A DNA stretch of 41,514 bases, taken from a virus. Shown in pieces: positions 14,900-22,246 of this stretch (within the stretch, counting starts at the first letter, position 1; each line of letters begins with the position of its first letter). The stretch lies in the IMG/VR virus record IMGVR_UViG_3300020021_000023, positions 1-41,514 of that record; one strand, 5' to 3'. A program made the position numbers and the translations under genes. The notes below the pieces were generated by a model, which saw nothing but the letters and a program-made list of their open reading frames with translations, had not been told where the DNA came from and made no database searches.

Positions 14900-15180
14900 A
14901 GTCTTTTAGGTCGGCCTCGTCACAATCGGGTGAGACGGTGCTGGTTCAGCAGCGACATGCAGGCGACGAGGTGCCCTGTCCGGACTGCAAAACCCTCATA
15001 AAATTGCAGCCTTCAGCGTGTACCTGCCGAACTTGCCGGGACACTCTGTACATACCTGAGCACCGCAATTCAAAGGGCAAGCACTGCCCCGCCAGTAGTC
15101 ACGGCTGGAAAGTCCCCGACCTGGTCGGACGCGATCTAGGTGGGTCACCGAGCACGGGAAGACCGGAGGCTAAAGCATAA
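14896..15180 (+). CDS. Zinc ribbon cassette protein (class B cassette)
   Basis: The 94-residue protein reads through E12 at its N-terminus (MKSFRSASSQSGETVLVQQR) and E13 at its C-terminus (LVGRDLGG...GRPEAKA). Between them is a zinc ribbon, CPDCKTLIKLQPSACTCRTC, followed by a second possible metal site (CPASSHGWK). The start overlaps the upstream stop (ATGA). Both ends being element-encoded shows that the elements here are part of the gene. Confidence 0.75.
   Translation: MKSFRSASSQSGETVLVQQRHAGDEVPCPDCKTLIKLQPSACTCRTCRDTLYIPEHRNSKGKHCPASSHGWKVPDLVGRDLGGSPSTGRPEAKA
14911..14959 (+). repeat. Boundary element E12, forward, class B left end
   Basis: TCGGCCTCGTCACAATCGGG...GGTTCAGCAGCGACATG. 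The inner block has the variant TTCAGCAGCGACA seen also in E26 and E53. Confidence 0.85.
15121..15174 (-). repeat. Boundary element E13, reverse, class B right end
   Basis: CTGGTCGGACGC...GGAAGACCGGAGGCTAAA. This variant is shared with E27 and E52, whose partners are also class B. Confidence 0.85.
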
Positions 15181-15181
15181 A

Positions 15182-16390
15182 ATGCCTCAACTGATCGAAC
15201 GAATGCAGCACTTCGTATTCCCCCTTAACACAGCCAATCTAGACCCAGTAGAGGGGCTTACAGTCAAGGTGGATCTGGACGCGCCCTTCCTCTTGCGCGG
15301 CGTGGTGATCTGGAACCTGAACGTACCTACCGAGCAAGGCGTAGATGGACAAATCGCGATCCGCTTCGCGCGTCCGAACGGAACCCTGATCCAGCGGCAG
15401 CTTACCAGCTCGAACCTGATCGCACCGGGGAACCAGTACAACTTCTCAGGCCTCGCGACGAACAAGGCGCTTGCCGCTCCGATCCGTCCGGGCGTCCTCT
15501 ATCCGGCGGGCTCGGTGATAAGCATGGATGTGCTGGGGTTGCCCACGGGCATTGTCGCGCCAACGGGAGCGATCATCATTTTCATCGGCACGAACATTTA
15601 CCGCGAGGGTCAGGTCTGGGCACCGAGCTACCCTCCGAACTGGACGGCGCTGGGGTACCTCGATAACCTCACCGTGCAAAACGTGCCGGTGCCGGGCGGC
15701 TTCCCTTCTCTCAATAATCCTTTCACCGCTCAAGCCGATTCGGACTTCGTGTTTCAAGCGGGCGTCTACACGGATTATTCGCTCTCGGGCACCCCCGCCT
15801 CCGTTGTGATCCATGACAACGACGAAGATATTCTTTTCAAACTTACCGCCGTCGCGGCGGGAGTCGCGGGCAACGCGATATCGATGCAGGTGATTGTTGC
15901 CGGGACGAACACGCCGTTTTCAATCAGCATCGTTGGGCCGACGATCATCGCGACGGCGGCAACCAATGGCGCGGGGGCGTCTCAGAACCTGGGCGATTTC
16001 GTGGCGAACCTGCTGGCAACGCCGGCCTTCAACGCTCTGGTGACGATCGGACCTCCGCAGGGCCTTCCGCAGTTTCCGTTTGGCACGGTGCCGCAGACGT
16101 TCCTGAGCGGCGGCGCGGGCGCTAGCGGGTCCGTGGTCGACCAGCTCGTCGACTTGGGCGTGATCATCCGTGACCCGGCTTACAAAGCGTACTCGAATGA
16201 CTACGTACCGGTGGCGTTGCTGTTTCCTTTCCTTGGGGCTCAGAATCCGGGGTGGCTGTATCCCGAAATTTACGTGCCAAGGCTTTCGCAGCTTTACTTC
16301 GACTTCAATTACCTGTATCCGGGGTTCACCCCTGCTAGTCCGATCACGTTTACACTGGGGTTGAAGGGTATGAAGGTGTATCCGCAGTAG
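15182..16390 (+). CDS. Large beta-rich virion-like protein with inserted domain
   Basis: The 402-residue protein starts at the ATG just after E13. The N-terminal half has APFLLRGVVIWNL and GSVISMDVLGLPTG...IIIFIGTNIY. The C-terminal half has ADSDFVFQAGVY and PEIYVPRLSQLYFDF...FTLGLKGMKVYP, which matches the ends of the 13850 halves. An inserted region at about 215-310 (AGNAISMQVIVAGTN, NLGDFVANLLATPAFNALV) resembles small beta modules common in phage fibres. It is a likely capsid or spike protein with duplicated jelly-roll-like domains. Confidence 0.65.
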   Translation: MPQLIERMQHFVFPLNTANLDPVEGLTVKVDLDAPFLLRGVVIWNLNVPTEQGVDGQIAIRFARPNGTLIQRQLTSSNLIAPGNQYNFSGLATNKALAAPIRPGVLYPAGSVISMDVLGLPTGIVAPTGAIIIFIGTNIYREGQVWAPSYPPNWTALGYLDNLTVQNVPVPGGFPSLNNPFTAQADSDFVFQAGVYTDYSLSGTPASVVIHDNDEDILFKLTAVAAGVAGNAISMQVIVAGTNTPFSISIVGPTIIATAATNGAGASQNLGDFVANLLATPAFNALVTIGPPQGLPQFPFGTVPQTFLSGGAGASGSVVDQLVDLGVIIRDPAYKAYSNDYVPVALLFPFLGAQNPGWLYPEIYVPRLSQLYFDFNYLYPGFTPASPITFTLGLKGMKVYPQ

Positions 16391-16404
16391 GCGGGTTTTC
16401 TTTT

Positions 16405-16569
16405 ATGTTGGCCTCGTCACAGTCGACCGCTTCGCCTGTTCCTCTGCCTGTTCGACATGGGCAAACTGAGCCTTGGACAATCGACTTGAATGATCCCAGA
16501 TTGCAGCCGGTCTACTGGTATGCAAATCGATTTCGTACCCAGTATGCCACCAAAGAAGGGGCGGACTGA
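16405..16569 (+). CDS. Cassette protein starting in E14
   Basis: The 54-residue frame is MLASSQSTASPVPLPVRHGQ... then DLNDPRLQPVYWYANRFRTQ. The whole first 20 residues come from E14. TGA overlaps the next ATG (TGATG). The downstream half looks like a genuine protein sequence, so the element seems to supply the N-terminus. Confidence 0.6.
   Translation: MLASSQSTASPVPLPVRHGQTEPWTIDLNDPRLQPVYWYANRFRTQYATKEGAD
16408..16460 (+). repeat. Boundary element E14, forward
   Basis: TTGGCCTCGTCACAGTCGACC...GTTCGACATGG. Shares GGCCTCGTCACA with its partner E15, 750 bp away. Confidence 0.9.
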
Positions 16570-16730
16570 TGGATCTCAAAAAGGTTCGTGCCGTGGCCCT
16601 GCAAGATACCTGCCCGATCTGTTTCGGAGAACTCGACACAGGCTGGGAGTGCAATAACTGCGGTTATGACGCTATGCCGCTCGTGACGGGCGCGCTACAA
16701 CCAATCGCAGACCCTCAGGGAGGGGTATAG
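16569..16730 (+). CDS. Double-CxxC zinc ribbon, paralogue of the 8520 gene
   Basis: The 53-residue protein has CPICFGELDTGWECNNCGYD, almost identical to the 8520 protein over 30 residues. The copies sit 8 kb apart, one beside a solo element and one inside a full cassette. Start and stop overlap both neighbours (TGATG; TAGTG). Function unknown. Confidence 0.75.
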   Translation: MDLKKVRAVALQDTCPICFGELDTGWECNNCGYDAMPLVTGALQPIADPQGGV

Positions 16731-16960
16731 TGCCGGAGAAAACCGCCAAACCCGCCGTCGTTCGCGCCAAGGCCGTGCATCCAGTCGTCCGCGACCTGAA
16801 GCAGTTCATCTCCGCGTGCGCACAACTGCGGGAACAAGCGCAGCCTGAAAAAGTCGTGGCGAACGTGGGGCGCGCGGTGGGCGAGTTCATCGGCGAGATG
16901 GATGAGGGGTCGAAAAAGCTTATAGGTGAAGTGGTCGGGATGTTCCGGGGGCGGCGATGA
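16730..16960 (+). CDS. Small helical cassette protein
   Basis: The 76-residue basic then amphipathic protein (GTG start, TAGTG overlap) has VRDLKQFISACAQLREQ and VGEFIGEMDEGSKKLIGEVVGMF. No family is recognised. Predicted all-helical; could be a small regulator or structural adaptor. Third gene of the E14-E15 cassette. Confidence 0.65.
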   Translation: MPEKTAKPAVVRAKAVHPVVRDLKQFISACAQLREQAQPEKVVANVGRAVGEFIGEMDEGSKKLIGEVVGMFRGRR

Positions 16961-17220
16961 TAATCTGGGCCGTGCTGAAGGATATAGGAATCCTCATCGC
17001 ACCGTCCAGGATTATCTGCCTTGGCGGCATGCATGAAGCGAAAGCGGGAATATTCGTGGCATCGGTGCGCGACGGCGAAAGTGGAGTGTTCGCGGACATC
17101 GATGAGGCTGAAACCTTCCTGGTCCACCAGTTGAGGAAAAGCATCCGGTCATTCACGCCCCTGACTGTCGAGCACTCCCCCGCCGACCAAGCCGCAAAGT
17201 GTGACGAGGCCAAACCATGA
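16957..17220 (+). CDS. Cassette protein ending in CDEAKP
   Basis: The 87-residue protein has alternating hydrophobic strands (IIWAVLKDIGILIAPSRIIC) and an acidic segment. Its tail TVEHSPADQAAKCDEAKP is encoded by E15. Start and stop overlap neighbours (ATGA). Unknown function. Confidence 0.65.
   Translation: MIIWAVLKDIGILIAPSRIICLGGMHEAKAGIFVASVRDGESGVFADIDEAETFLVHQLRKSIRSFTPLTVEHSPADQAAKCDEAKP
17165..17214 (-). repeat. Boundary element E15, reverse
   Basis: CTGTCGAGC...TGTGACGAGGCCAAA, followed by CC-ATG. GAGG is 7 nt before ATG 17217. Pairs with E14 around three complete genes and most of a fourth. Confidence 0.9.
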
Positions 17221-17852
17221 GCAGCGGATTCTGCGTACCAAAGAACACAGAAAACTTACTGACGCTCTCCCCACTCTATCGGGACTACTGGGGCGAGCAG
17301 ATGGCTGCGTTCACCAGGCGGCTCGACCGCTTCGCGCATCTTGGCTGCTACGTCCCGCGCTTCTACCACGCGCCCGACTCGGCTTCGCAATTCGTTGGAG
17401 TGCAGCCGAACGACTACAAAACGTACTTGCTCTCGCTGCCGGTGGGCTCGTTTATCATCGGCTTTTTGCACACGACTTCAAGCGCTCCGTTTGCGAACGG
17501 TTCACCATCGCCAACGCATCCGCCTCCTAATCCCAGCGGGTTCACGTGCCAGATTACGGACTTGTCCATCGATCACAAATGGTTCTCGCATCCGTGCCCT
17601 GAGGCGTGGTTCATCAACGACAACATGTTGAACGGATCAGACTTTCCGCCGTATCAGGATGCAAACTTCCCGTTCACTTTCCCAAGCTTTCCCCGGTTGC
17701 TTGCGCAGCCGTACCCGGTGGTAGGGCAGGGGCAGTTTCAAGTCGAGTTTTATAACTCTCTCGATACGGTCAACACAGACGTACAGATGACCTTCTTAGT
17801 TCTGGTTCCAGATGGACCTGATGCGAATGCGGGAAGGGTTTCGAACAAGTGA
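17217..17852 (+). CDS. Beta-rich virion-like protein, 211 residues
   Basis: The N-terminus is helical and aromatic (LSPLYRDYWGEQMAAFTRRLDRF). The rest is beta-like and Pro-rich (VGSFIIGFLHTTSS, TCQITDLSIDHKWFSHPC), ending GQFQVEFYNSLDTV...QMTFLVLVPDG, a form of the shared C-terminal pattern. It lies between two cassettes, as the other core structural genes do. Minor capsid role inferred. Confidence 0.55.
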   Translation: MSSGFCVPKNTENLLTLSPLYRDYWGEQMAAFTRRLDRFAHLGCYVPRFYHAPDSASQFVGVQPNDYKTYLLSLPVGSFIIGFLHTTSSAPFANGSPSPTHPPPNPSGFTCQITDLSIDHKWFSHPCPEAWFINDNMLNGSDFPPYQDANFPFTFPSFPRLLAQPYPVVGQGQFQVEFYNSLDTVNTDVQMTFLVLVPDGPDANAGRVSNK

Positions 17853-18082
17853 AGTCTTTTGGGTTGGCCTCATCGGGCGATCGCGCTGCGAACGAACCTG
17901 ACGGCGTTCGACATTCACGGGTTTCCTGGTGGCGAACCATGTTGTTTGAGGCGAGGTGCTGGTGGTGTTGGACGTATCCCAACATTGTCTTCATGCACCT
18001 GATGGGCTACAACCGGCAGACGATCGACTCACTTTGTGAAAGGCACGACGCGAAAATGCCGATTGATCCGAGGGGCGAATGA
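17849..18082 (+). CDS. Cassette protein with element-encoded N-terminus
   Basis: The 77-residue frame (GTG overlapping the upstream stop as GTGA) reads MKSFGLASSGDRAANEPDG-VRHSRV from E16, then an aromatic, Trp- and Cys-rich body (CWWCWTYPNIVFMHLMGY). It ends PRGE, overlapping the next ATG. The N-terminus shows the LAS...VRH signature. Possibly membrane-associated. Confidence 0.65.
   Translation: MKSFGLASSGDRAANEPDGVRHSRVSWWRTMLFEARCWWCWTYPNIVFMHLMGYNRQTIDSLCERHDAKMPIDPRGE
17864..17914 (+). repeat. Boundary element E16, forward
   Basis: TTGGCCTCATCGGGCGATCGCG...GTTCGACATT. Pairs with E17. The variable part resembles E7 and E47 (TCGGGCG, GATCGCGCT). Confidence 0.85.
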
Positions 18083-18222
18083 CCCGCGACCTTGCAGCAC
18101 TCGCGGCGCGCGTCCTCTTGATCTGGTCGACGTGGGCGTTTCATCGCCTGTCAGCACGAAAGCGGCAACGTGTCGAGAAGGCTCAGGCCGCACAAGCCGG
18201 AAACGAGAGCGAGGCCAAATAA
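18079..18222 (+). CDS. Small membrane cassette protein ending ESEAK
   Basis: The 47-residue protein has one hydrophobic segment (ALAARVLLIWSTWAF) and a basic-then-polar tail (RKRQRVEKAQAAQ) ending GNESEAK through E17. The start overlaps the previous stop (ATGA). Likely a one-helix inner membrane protein. Confidence 0.6.
   Translation: MTRDLAALAARVLLIWSTWAFHRLSARKRQRVEKAQAAQAGNESEAK
18170..18219 (-). repeat. Boundary element E17, reverse
   Basis: GTGTCGAGAAGG...GAGCGAGGCCAAA. GAGG lies 10 nt before ATG 18225. Confidence 0.8.
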
Positions 18223-18224
18223 TC

Positions 18225-18758
18225 ATGCCCGTTGAATCCCAATCCGCAGAGGCGTTACAACAGGCGCTCGATACGATGGTCAAGCTGGCGAAATCACGCC
18301 GTACCGTCTGGGGGACGCCGGTTCCTTGGTTCGCGGAGCCGATCTTTGCCAAGGGCTTTGTGGTGGCTCCCGACTTCGGCGCGGCTAACCAGCTCGTCAT
18401 CGCTACCTACGAAGTCCCACGCGGGTACACGACACTATTTTGCGGCGTGGTCTTCGGATACGCCGGGGGCGGGGTGGCACTTCCGGGGCAAGTGCTCTTT
18501 ACCATCGATTCGCTGAACCCGAACCCGGTTGTAGTTTCTCCGCAGCAAGGCTACGCGGTGAAGGACTATGCGAACGTGCCGTTTGCACTGGGAACCTTAG
18601 CGCCTGGGAACCCGTGGCCGGTGGAGTTCAAGTTCGATCAGAATGAAACCGTGCGCATCAAAGGGCAAACGGTTTCAACGGTGGCGACTGGAGCGGGGAA
18701 CTTTTTGTTTGGTGCTCTGTTCGGGTGGCAGTGGGCTACGGCGGGATGGGAAGGCTGA
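18225..18758 (+). CDS. Beta-rich virion-like protein, 177 residues
   Basis: The N-terminal helix (ALQQALDTMVKLAKSRR) is followed by beta-like segments: LVIATYEVPRGYTTLFCGVVFGY, VLFTIDSL, VEFKFDQNETVRIKG, NFLFGALFGWQWA. Its length fits a single jelly roll. It lies in the same core series as 11028, 13369, 13850, 15182 and 17217. The start follows E17 directly. Confidence 0.55.
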   Translation: MPVESQSAEALQQALDTMVKLAKSRRTVWGTPVPWFAEPIFAKGFVVAPDFGAANQLVIATYEVPRGYTTLFCGVVFGYAGGGVALPGQVLFTIDSLNPNPVVVSPQQGYAVKDYANVPFALGTLAPGNPWPVEFKFDQNETVRIKGQTVSTVATGAGNFLFGALFGWQWATAGWEG

Positions 18759-18775
18759 CCGGCGCGTGATTTTTA

Positions 18776-18828
18776 TTTGGCCTCACCGACCATCGCTTTT
18801 CACGTGTGACGGTCGGGGTTCGACATGG
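18776..18828 (+). repeat. Boundary element E18, forward
   Basis: TTTGGCCTCACCGACCATCG...GTTCGACATGG with internal stem CCGACC/GGTCGG. Its outer 19 bases match partner E19 with one mismatch, the best within-pair match. Confidence 0.9.
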
Positions 18829-19313
18829 GGCCGATTATGAGCCGCATGGATAATTGGTTCCGAAAGAAAGACCCGCGGCGAATTCCTCCAAAACCTCTCG
18901 CTTCCCGAAACGACGAGAACCTTGAAAAGATGCAGTCAATCATCGACCGCCAGAAGTCCGGGGAAATTACTGGCGAGCAAGGATCGATTGAAGCCGATGA
19001 GATGTTCATGGAGGCATCCGGGGACGAACGTCTGATCTATTATTCCGACAGCACGGGACTAACCGCCGATTGGCACCCGGACCTGATGCTTTTTCCGCGG
19101 CCGGGCTCGACCGCGGCGAAGTTGATCCCCAGCAATACCGGGATTTTCGCGCGTGGTCCTCAGCGTGGATGGCTCTTCACGAAGCCCGGAGAAACCCCCG
19201 ACTGTATGCCGGATGTCCTGGAGCACTTCACTACCGGATCAAAGGGGTGGATCAACGGACCAGGGCCAACTGTCGAGCGCACCAAAGCCGACGCGCAGAG
19301 CGATGGTCGCTGA
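18825..19313 (+). CDS. Cassette protein of unknown function, 162 residues
   Basis: The start ATG may be 18825, inside the inner block of E18, or 18837. The protein has a basic N-terminus (WFRKKDPRRIPPKP), a helical acidic region (ENLEKMQSIIDRQKSGEITG) and a compact domain (LIYYSDSTGLTADWHPDLMLFPR, GWLFTKPGETPDC). The last residues VERTKADAQSDGR are encoded by E19 and the stop is the TGA of TGAGGCC. No family is recognised. Confidence 0.65.
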   Translation: MGPIMSRMDNWFRKKDPRRIPPKPLASRNDENLEKMQSIIDRQKSGEITGEQGSIEADEMFMEASGDERLIYYSDSTGLTADWHPDLMLFPRPGSTAAKLIPSNTGIFARGPQRGWLFTKPGETPDCMPDVLEHFTTGSKGWINGPGPTVERTKADAQSDGR

Positions 19314-19320
19314 GGCCAAC
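19270..19320 (-). repeat. Boundary element E19, reverse
   Basis: CTGTCGAGC...CGATGGTCGCTGAGGCCAA. GAGG is 7 nt before ATG 19323. Pairs with E18. Confidence 0.9.
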
Positions 19321-19322
19321 CC

Positions 19323-19511
19323 ATGAAATTCGACTTCACAATCAACGTAGGGGAAGTACTCACGGCAGCAGGCTTGCTTGTCGCCTTCTTCGCAGCTCAC
19401 ACCCAGAACATCCGCAAGTTTCAAGCAATTGAAACGAAAATGGACATGATGTACAAGTGGTTTCAGCAAACGGTCATCATGCGGCGAAACGGCGGGGATT
19501 CGGACTTATAA
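19323..19511 (+). CDS. Small holin-like membrane protein
   Basis: The 62-residue protein has one membrane segment (VLTAAGLLVAFFAAHT) near the N-terminus and then a helical, basic tail (KFQAIETKMDMMYKWFQQTVIMRR). Size, topology and charged tail resemble small class III holins or spanin-like helpers. An M23 peptidase lies far downstream, so this is only a candidate lysis gene. Confidence 0.55.
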   Translation: MKFDFTINVGEVLTAAGLLVAFFAAHTQNIRKFQAIETKMDMMYKWFQQTVIMRRNGGDSDL

Positions 19512-19518
19512 TCCTCTC

Positions 19519-20346
19519 ATGAAACAAACCCTCCTACTCACCCTCCTGACGCTCCCGCTTTTCTCTCAAACCATAACCCCATTGCTCACGGACCCCTTCG
19601 CCTACCCCGGCTCAACAGTAAATTTAAATCTGATCTTCACCGACTCGCACTCCGCACCCACACAAACGGCGGGCCTGCAGTGGACGATTGCCATTCCCTC
19701 GGGCCTCACCATGGGAACCCCCAAGCCGGGCGCGTCGGCCGTCACCGCTCAAAAGGCCGTCACCTGCACGGCGGGCGTCTGCGTGCTCTCGGGGAACAAC
19801 GCGAACGTGATCCCCGGCGGCTCGGTGGCGGTGATCCCCTTGACCGTAGGTTCTTCGGACTCGGGGCCGGTGCCGTTCACTATAAGCAGCCTGGTCGCGA
19901 CTTCGGCAAGCGGTACCAATGTGCCGATCACGTTCCCGGATGGGACGGGGAGCAATGCAATTTCGATAAATGTGGTTCCGTCGACGGGGACTACGCCATG
20001 GTTTACGCAGTCGGTGGGGCAGACGGTGTGCACCATTAGCAAGGTCGCGCAAGTGCCCATCCGTGTTTCCTGGACGTGTAACAACCCGTTCGGAGGAACG
20101 TCCGGGAGCTACACGGCGGCGGCGAGTTTTACCGGCGTCAACAGCTTCACGGTTTCACTCAGCAGCCTCGGGGCGGATACGATTTTTTGCACGATCTCAG
20201 TGAACAACACGCCGGCGCCCGCGACGGTTCCATTGCTCACTTCCTTCAATCCGTTCGCGACCGAAACCGCGCTGTCCCCAACCACGGCGGGTTATTTCTG
20301 CAACTCCAATTCTTTCCTTGGTCCTGGCAGCATCATTTGGCCCTAG
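19519..20346 (+). CDS. Secreted cohesin-like protein
   Basis: The 275-residue protein has a signal peptide (KQTLLLTLLTLPLFSQ). A beta-sandwich region at about 25-155 (NLNLIFTDS, LQWTIAIPSGLTMG, VCVLSGNNANVIPGGSVAVIPL) has the spacing of cohesin-like domains common in secreted Acidobacteriota proteins. A second Cys-containing domain follows (VCTISKVAQVPIRVSWTCNNPFG). Likely an exported adhesion or binding protein. Its 3' flank shares TAGTACTCC and TTTTTCCTGATA with the 23998 gene. Confidence 0.65.
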   Translation: MKQTLLLTLLTLPLFSQTITPLLTDPFAYPGSTVNLNLIFTDSHSAPTQTAGLQWTIAIPSGLTMGTPKPGASAVTAQKAVTCTAGVCVLSGNNANVIPGGSVAVIPLTVGSSDSGPVPFTISSLVATSASGTNVPITFPDGTGSNAISINVVPSTGTTPWFTQSVGQTVCTISKVAQVPIRVSWTCNNPFGGTSGSYTAAASFTGVNSFTVSLSSLGADTIFCTISVNNTPAPATVPLLTSFNPFATETALSPTTAGYFCNSNSFLGPGSIIWP

Positions 20347-20487
20347 TACTCCCTGGGCATTATGGGGCGTGCAATCCAGGCTTTTTCCTGATACGATCAA
20401 AACCGTCCTCGGGAGCGCGGCGGCGCACTGGCTGAACCCTTTCCGCCGAACAACCGCGTTTCCCTTGGGCAGAAAGAAAGGGTTCAA
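20347..20487. other. Intergenic region with shared 3' flank sequence
   Basis: 141 bp without a clear gene. It carries TTTTTCCTGATA (about 20381-20392), also present after the 23998 gene at about 26155, and ends with AAGAAAGGG, the ribosome binding site of the next gene. It could be a terminator, promoter or recombination footprint. No boundary element is present. Confidence 0.35.
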
Positions 20488-20730
20488 ATGAACACACCAG
20501 GTCCATCCGCCTCCGGCGCACACACCCGCGTAACCTTGCAGCGTACGGGCATGCCGCTTCAGATTCACGCAACAATCAGTAGCTTCGACCGGAAGACGGG
20601 AGAGTTTACCGCGCTGCTCGATATCGATCCTCAGGGCTCGCCCGCTGAAGCTTTTACCCCGGATGTCAGCACGGGCGTCATTAGCGGGTACACGGATTCC
20701 CTCGGCTTTTCCTGGCAATTGGTCCGGTAA
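20488..20730 (+). CDS. Small unknown protein, 80 residues
   Basis: MNTPGPSASGAHTRVTLQRTG..., then FDRKTGEFTALLDIDPQG and GVISGYTDSLGFSWQLVR, predicted mostly beta. AAAGGG lies 6 nt upstream. Unknown; stands between the secreted protein and a glycosyltransferase. Confidence 0.6.
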   Translation: MNTPGPSASGAHTRVTLQRTGMPLQIHATISSFDRKTGEFTALLDIDPQGSPAEAFTPDVSTGVISGYTDSLGFSWQLVR

Positions 20731-20738
20731 CAACGTCC

Positions 20739-21752
20739 ATGAAAATTATCACACCGGAAAACCACTTCAAGGAGCGCGTGGAGCTGGACCCCGCGCATCG
20801 GCAACTGCACGTCCAGCCGGTTTCCGCTCCGCTTTACATCATCACGGCGATGTTCAACCCGTTGCGCTTCTATTCGCGCTACCGGCTCTATCATTCCTTC
20901 GCGAAGCACTGCGCGGACGCGGGCGCGATCCTCTACACGATAGAACTGGCGCTGCGCGATCGGCACCACGAAGTAACGCGGTTCGACAATCCGCACCACA
21001 TTCAAATCCGCGGACAGTCGGAACTCTGGTACAAAGAAAACCTCGACAATATCGCCATGCGCTTCCTGCCTCAGGACGCGGAATACGTGGCCTTCGTCGA
21101 CGCGGATTTTCACTTCACACGGTCTGACTGGGCGACTGAAACCGTCCAGATGCTTCAGCACCATGAAGCCGTGCAGATGTTCAAGGTGTTGACCTACGAG
21201 ACGTACAACCACGGGACCCATAACACCCTGCGCGGGTTCGCCTACTTGAATGCGCACCAGCAGGAAATCCCCAAAGAGTATGGGCACCTGGGCGCGGTAG
21301 GCGGCGCCTGGGCATTCCGGCGAACGGCGTTAAAGAAGCTCGGATGCTCCAATACCGGCGCTCCCTTGCTCGACCGCTGCATCCTGGGCTCGGGCGATTG
21401 GCACATGGCCTTCGGCTTGGCGATGCGCGAGGACTATCACCCCGAGCTGCGGCTTCCCGGCATCCCGGAGTACGTCAAAACGATTCGCGACTGGAATGCG
21501 CGCGCGGCGGTGCTCGAAGGGAATATCGGCTATGTCGACGCTCACGCGGTCCACCACTGGCATGGGCCGATGGCGAAACGCGGCTACACCACCCGGCCTC
21601 AAATTCTGACGGACAATCATTATGACCCGTCGACCGATGTACGCTACGACGAAAACGGCGTACTGCAACTCTCCGGAAACAAGCCTAAGCTTCGCGATGC
21701 AATCAGGGACTATTTCAAGTCGCGCGACGAAGACTCGATCAACATCCACTAA
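20739..21752 (+). CDS. GT-A-like glycosyltransferase, 337 residues
   Basis: The protein has APLYIITAMFNP, AEYVAFVDADFHFTRSDWA (DxD site), VGGAWAFRRTALKKLG and GSGDWHMAFG, then HAVHHWHGP, a pattern seen in phage-encoded GT-A-like proteins. Metal-dependent sugar transfer is inferred. Unlike the 6875-9412 group, it lies outside the virion core block. Predicted to act in the cytoplasm on a surface or DNA-linked substrate; the target is unknown. Confidence 0.8.
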   Translation: MKIITPENHFKERVELDPAHRQLHVQPVSAPLYIITAMFNPLRFYSRYRLYHSFAKHCADAGAILYTIELALRDRHHEVTRFDNPHHIQIRGQSELWYKENLDNIAMRFLPQDAEYVAFVDADFHFTRSDWATETVQMLQHHEAVQMFKVLTYETYNHGTHNTLRGFAYLNAHQQEIPKEYGHLGAVGGAWAFRRTALKKLGCSNTGAPLLDRCILGSGDWHMAFGLAMREDYHPELRLPGIPEYVKTIRDWNARAAVLEGNIGYVDAHAVHHWHGPMAKRGYTTRPQILTDNHYDPSTDVRYDENGVLQLSGNKPKLRDAIRDYFKSRDEDSINIH

Positions 21753-21773
21753 CCCCAAAAGGAGAACAAAGAC

Positions 21774-22082
21774 ATGGTAGACAAAGCGAAATTGATTGAG
21801 GTTCCAAACCCTCTCCCCGCACCGATCCCCGGCGGCCCGCAGGACGGCTACGAATTTCTCTTTAACAAGCGCTATTACGAAACGCGCGACTCCCGACTGC
21901 GATCATTGGCGCGAGGCATTGCCGCCGGCCTTGACGGAAACGAAGACGCGCTATCGGATGAGGGCCAGACCGAGCTCGCCAATAAGCTTTACAACTGGAA
22001 AGCGCCGGGCGGCGTCGGAGTCTACGGGCCGCATCACGTGGACTTCGATCAGGAAATCGATTACTTGCGGGGCGGGCTTTAA
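21774..22082 (+). CDS. Small unknown protein, 102 residues
   Basis: MVDKAKLIEVPNPLPAPIPGG..., then FLFNKRYYETRDSRLRSLARG and ALSDEGQTELANKLYNW. It has a strong AAGGAG site 11 nt upstream. Soluble and mostly helical; no family recognised. A terminator-like hairpin follows. Confidence 0.65.
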   Translation: MVDKAKLIEVPNPLPAPIPGGPQDGYEFLFNKRYYETRDSRLRSLARGIAAGLDGNEDALSDEGQTELANKLYNWKAPGGVGVYGPHHVDFDQEIDYLRGGL

Positions 22083-22131
22083 TGGGTATTCAAGGGCCGT
22101 CCTCCGTTCCGGGAGTCGATGGGCCTTGATG

Positions 22132-22187
22132 AAAAGAGGGGAGCACCCTGGAAGCTTATTCCTTGTCCTACGGGGTGCTCTCTTTTT
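22132..22187 (+). terminator. Rho-independent terminator
   Basis: AAAAGAG-GGG-AGCACCC (22132-22148) pairs with GGGTGCTCTCTTTT (about 22174-22187, GGG bulge), and the run TCTTTTT merges with the TTTGGCC of E20. It would end transcription of the 21774 gene just before the next cassette. Confidence 0.75.
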
Positions 22188-22239
22188 GGCCTCACCGCTA
22201 ATCGCGCTTCGCGTCGGTTGGTGAGGGTTCGACAATGGG
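22185..22239 (+). repeat. Boundary element E20, forward
   Basis: TTTGGCCTCACC...GGTGAGG-GTTCGACAATGG: a perfect 7-bp internal stem CCTCACC/GGTGAGG. GGGAGG follows as the ribosome binding site for GTG 22247. Pairs with E21. Confidence 0.9.
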
Positions 22240-22246
22240 AGGTTTT

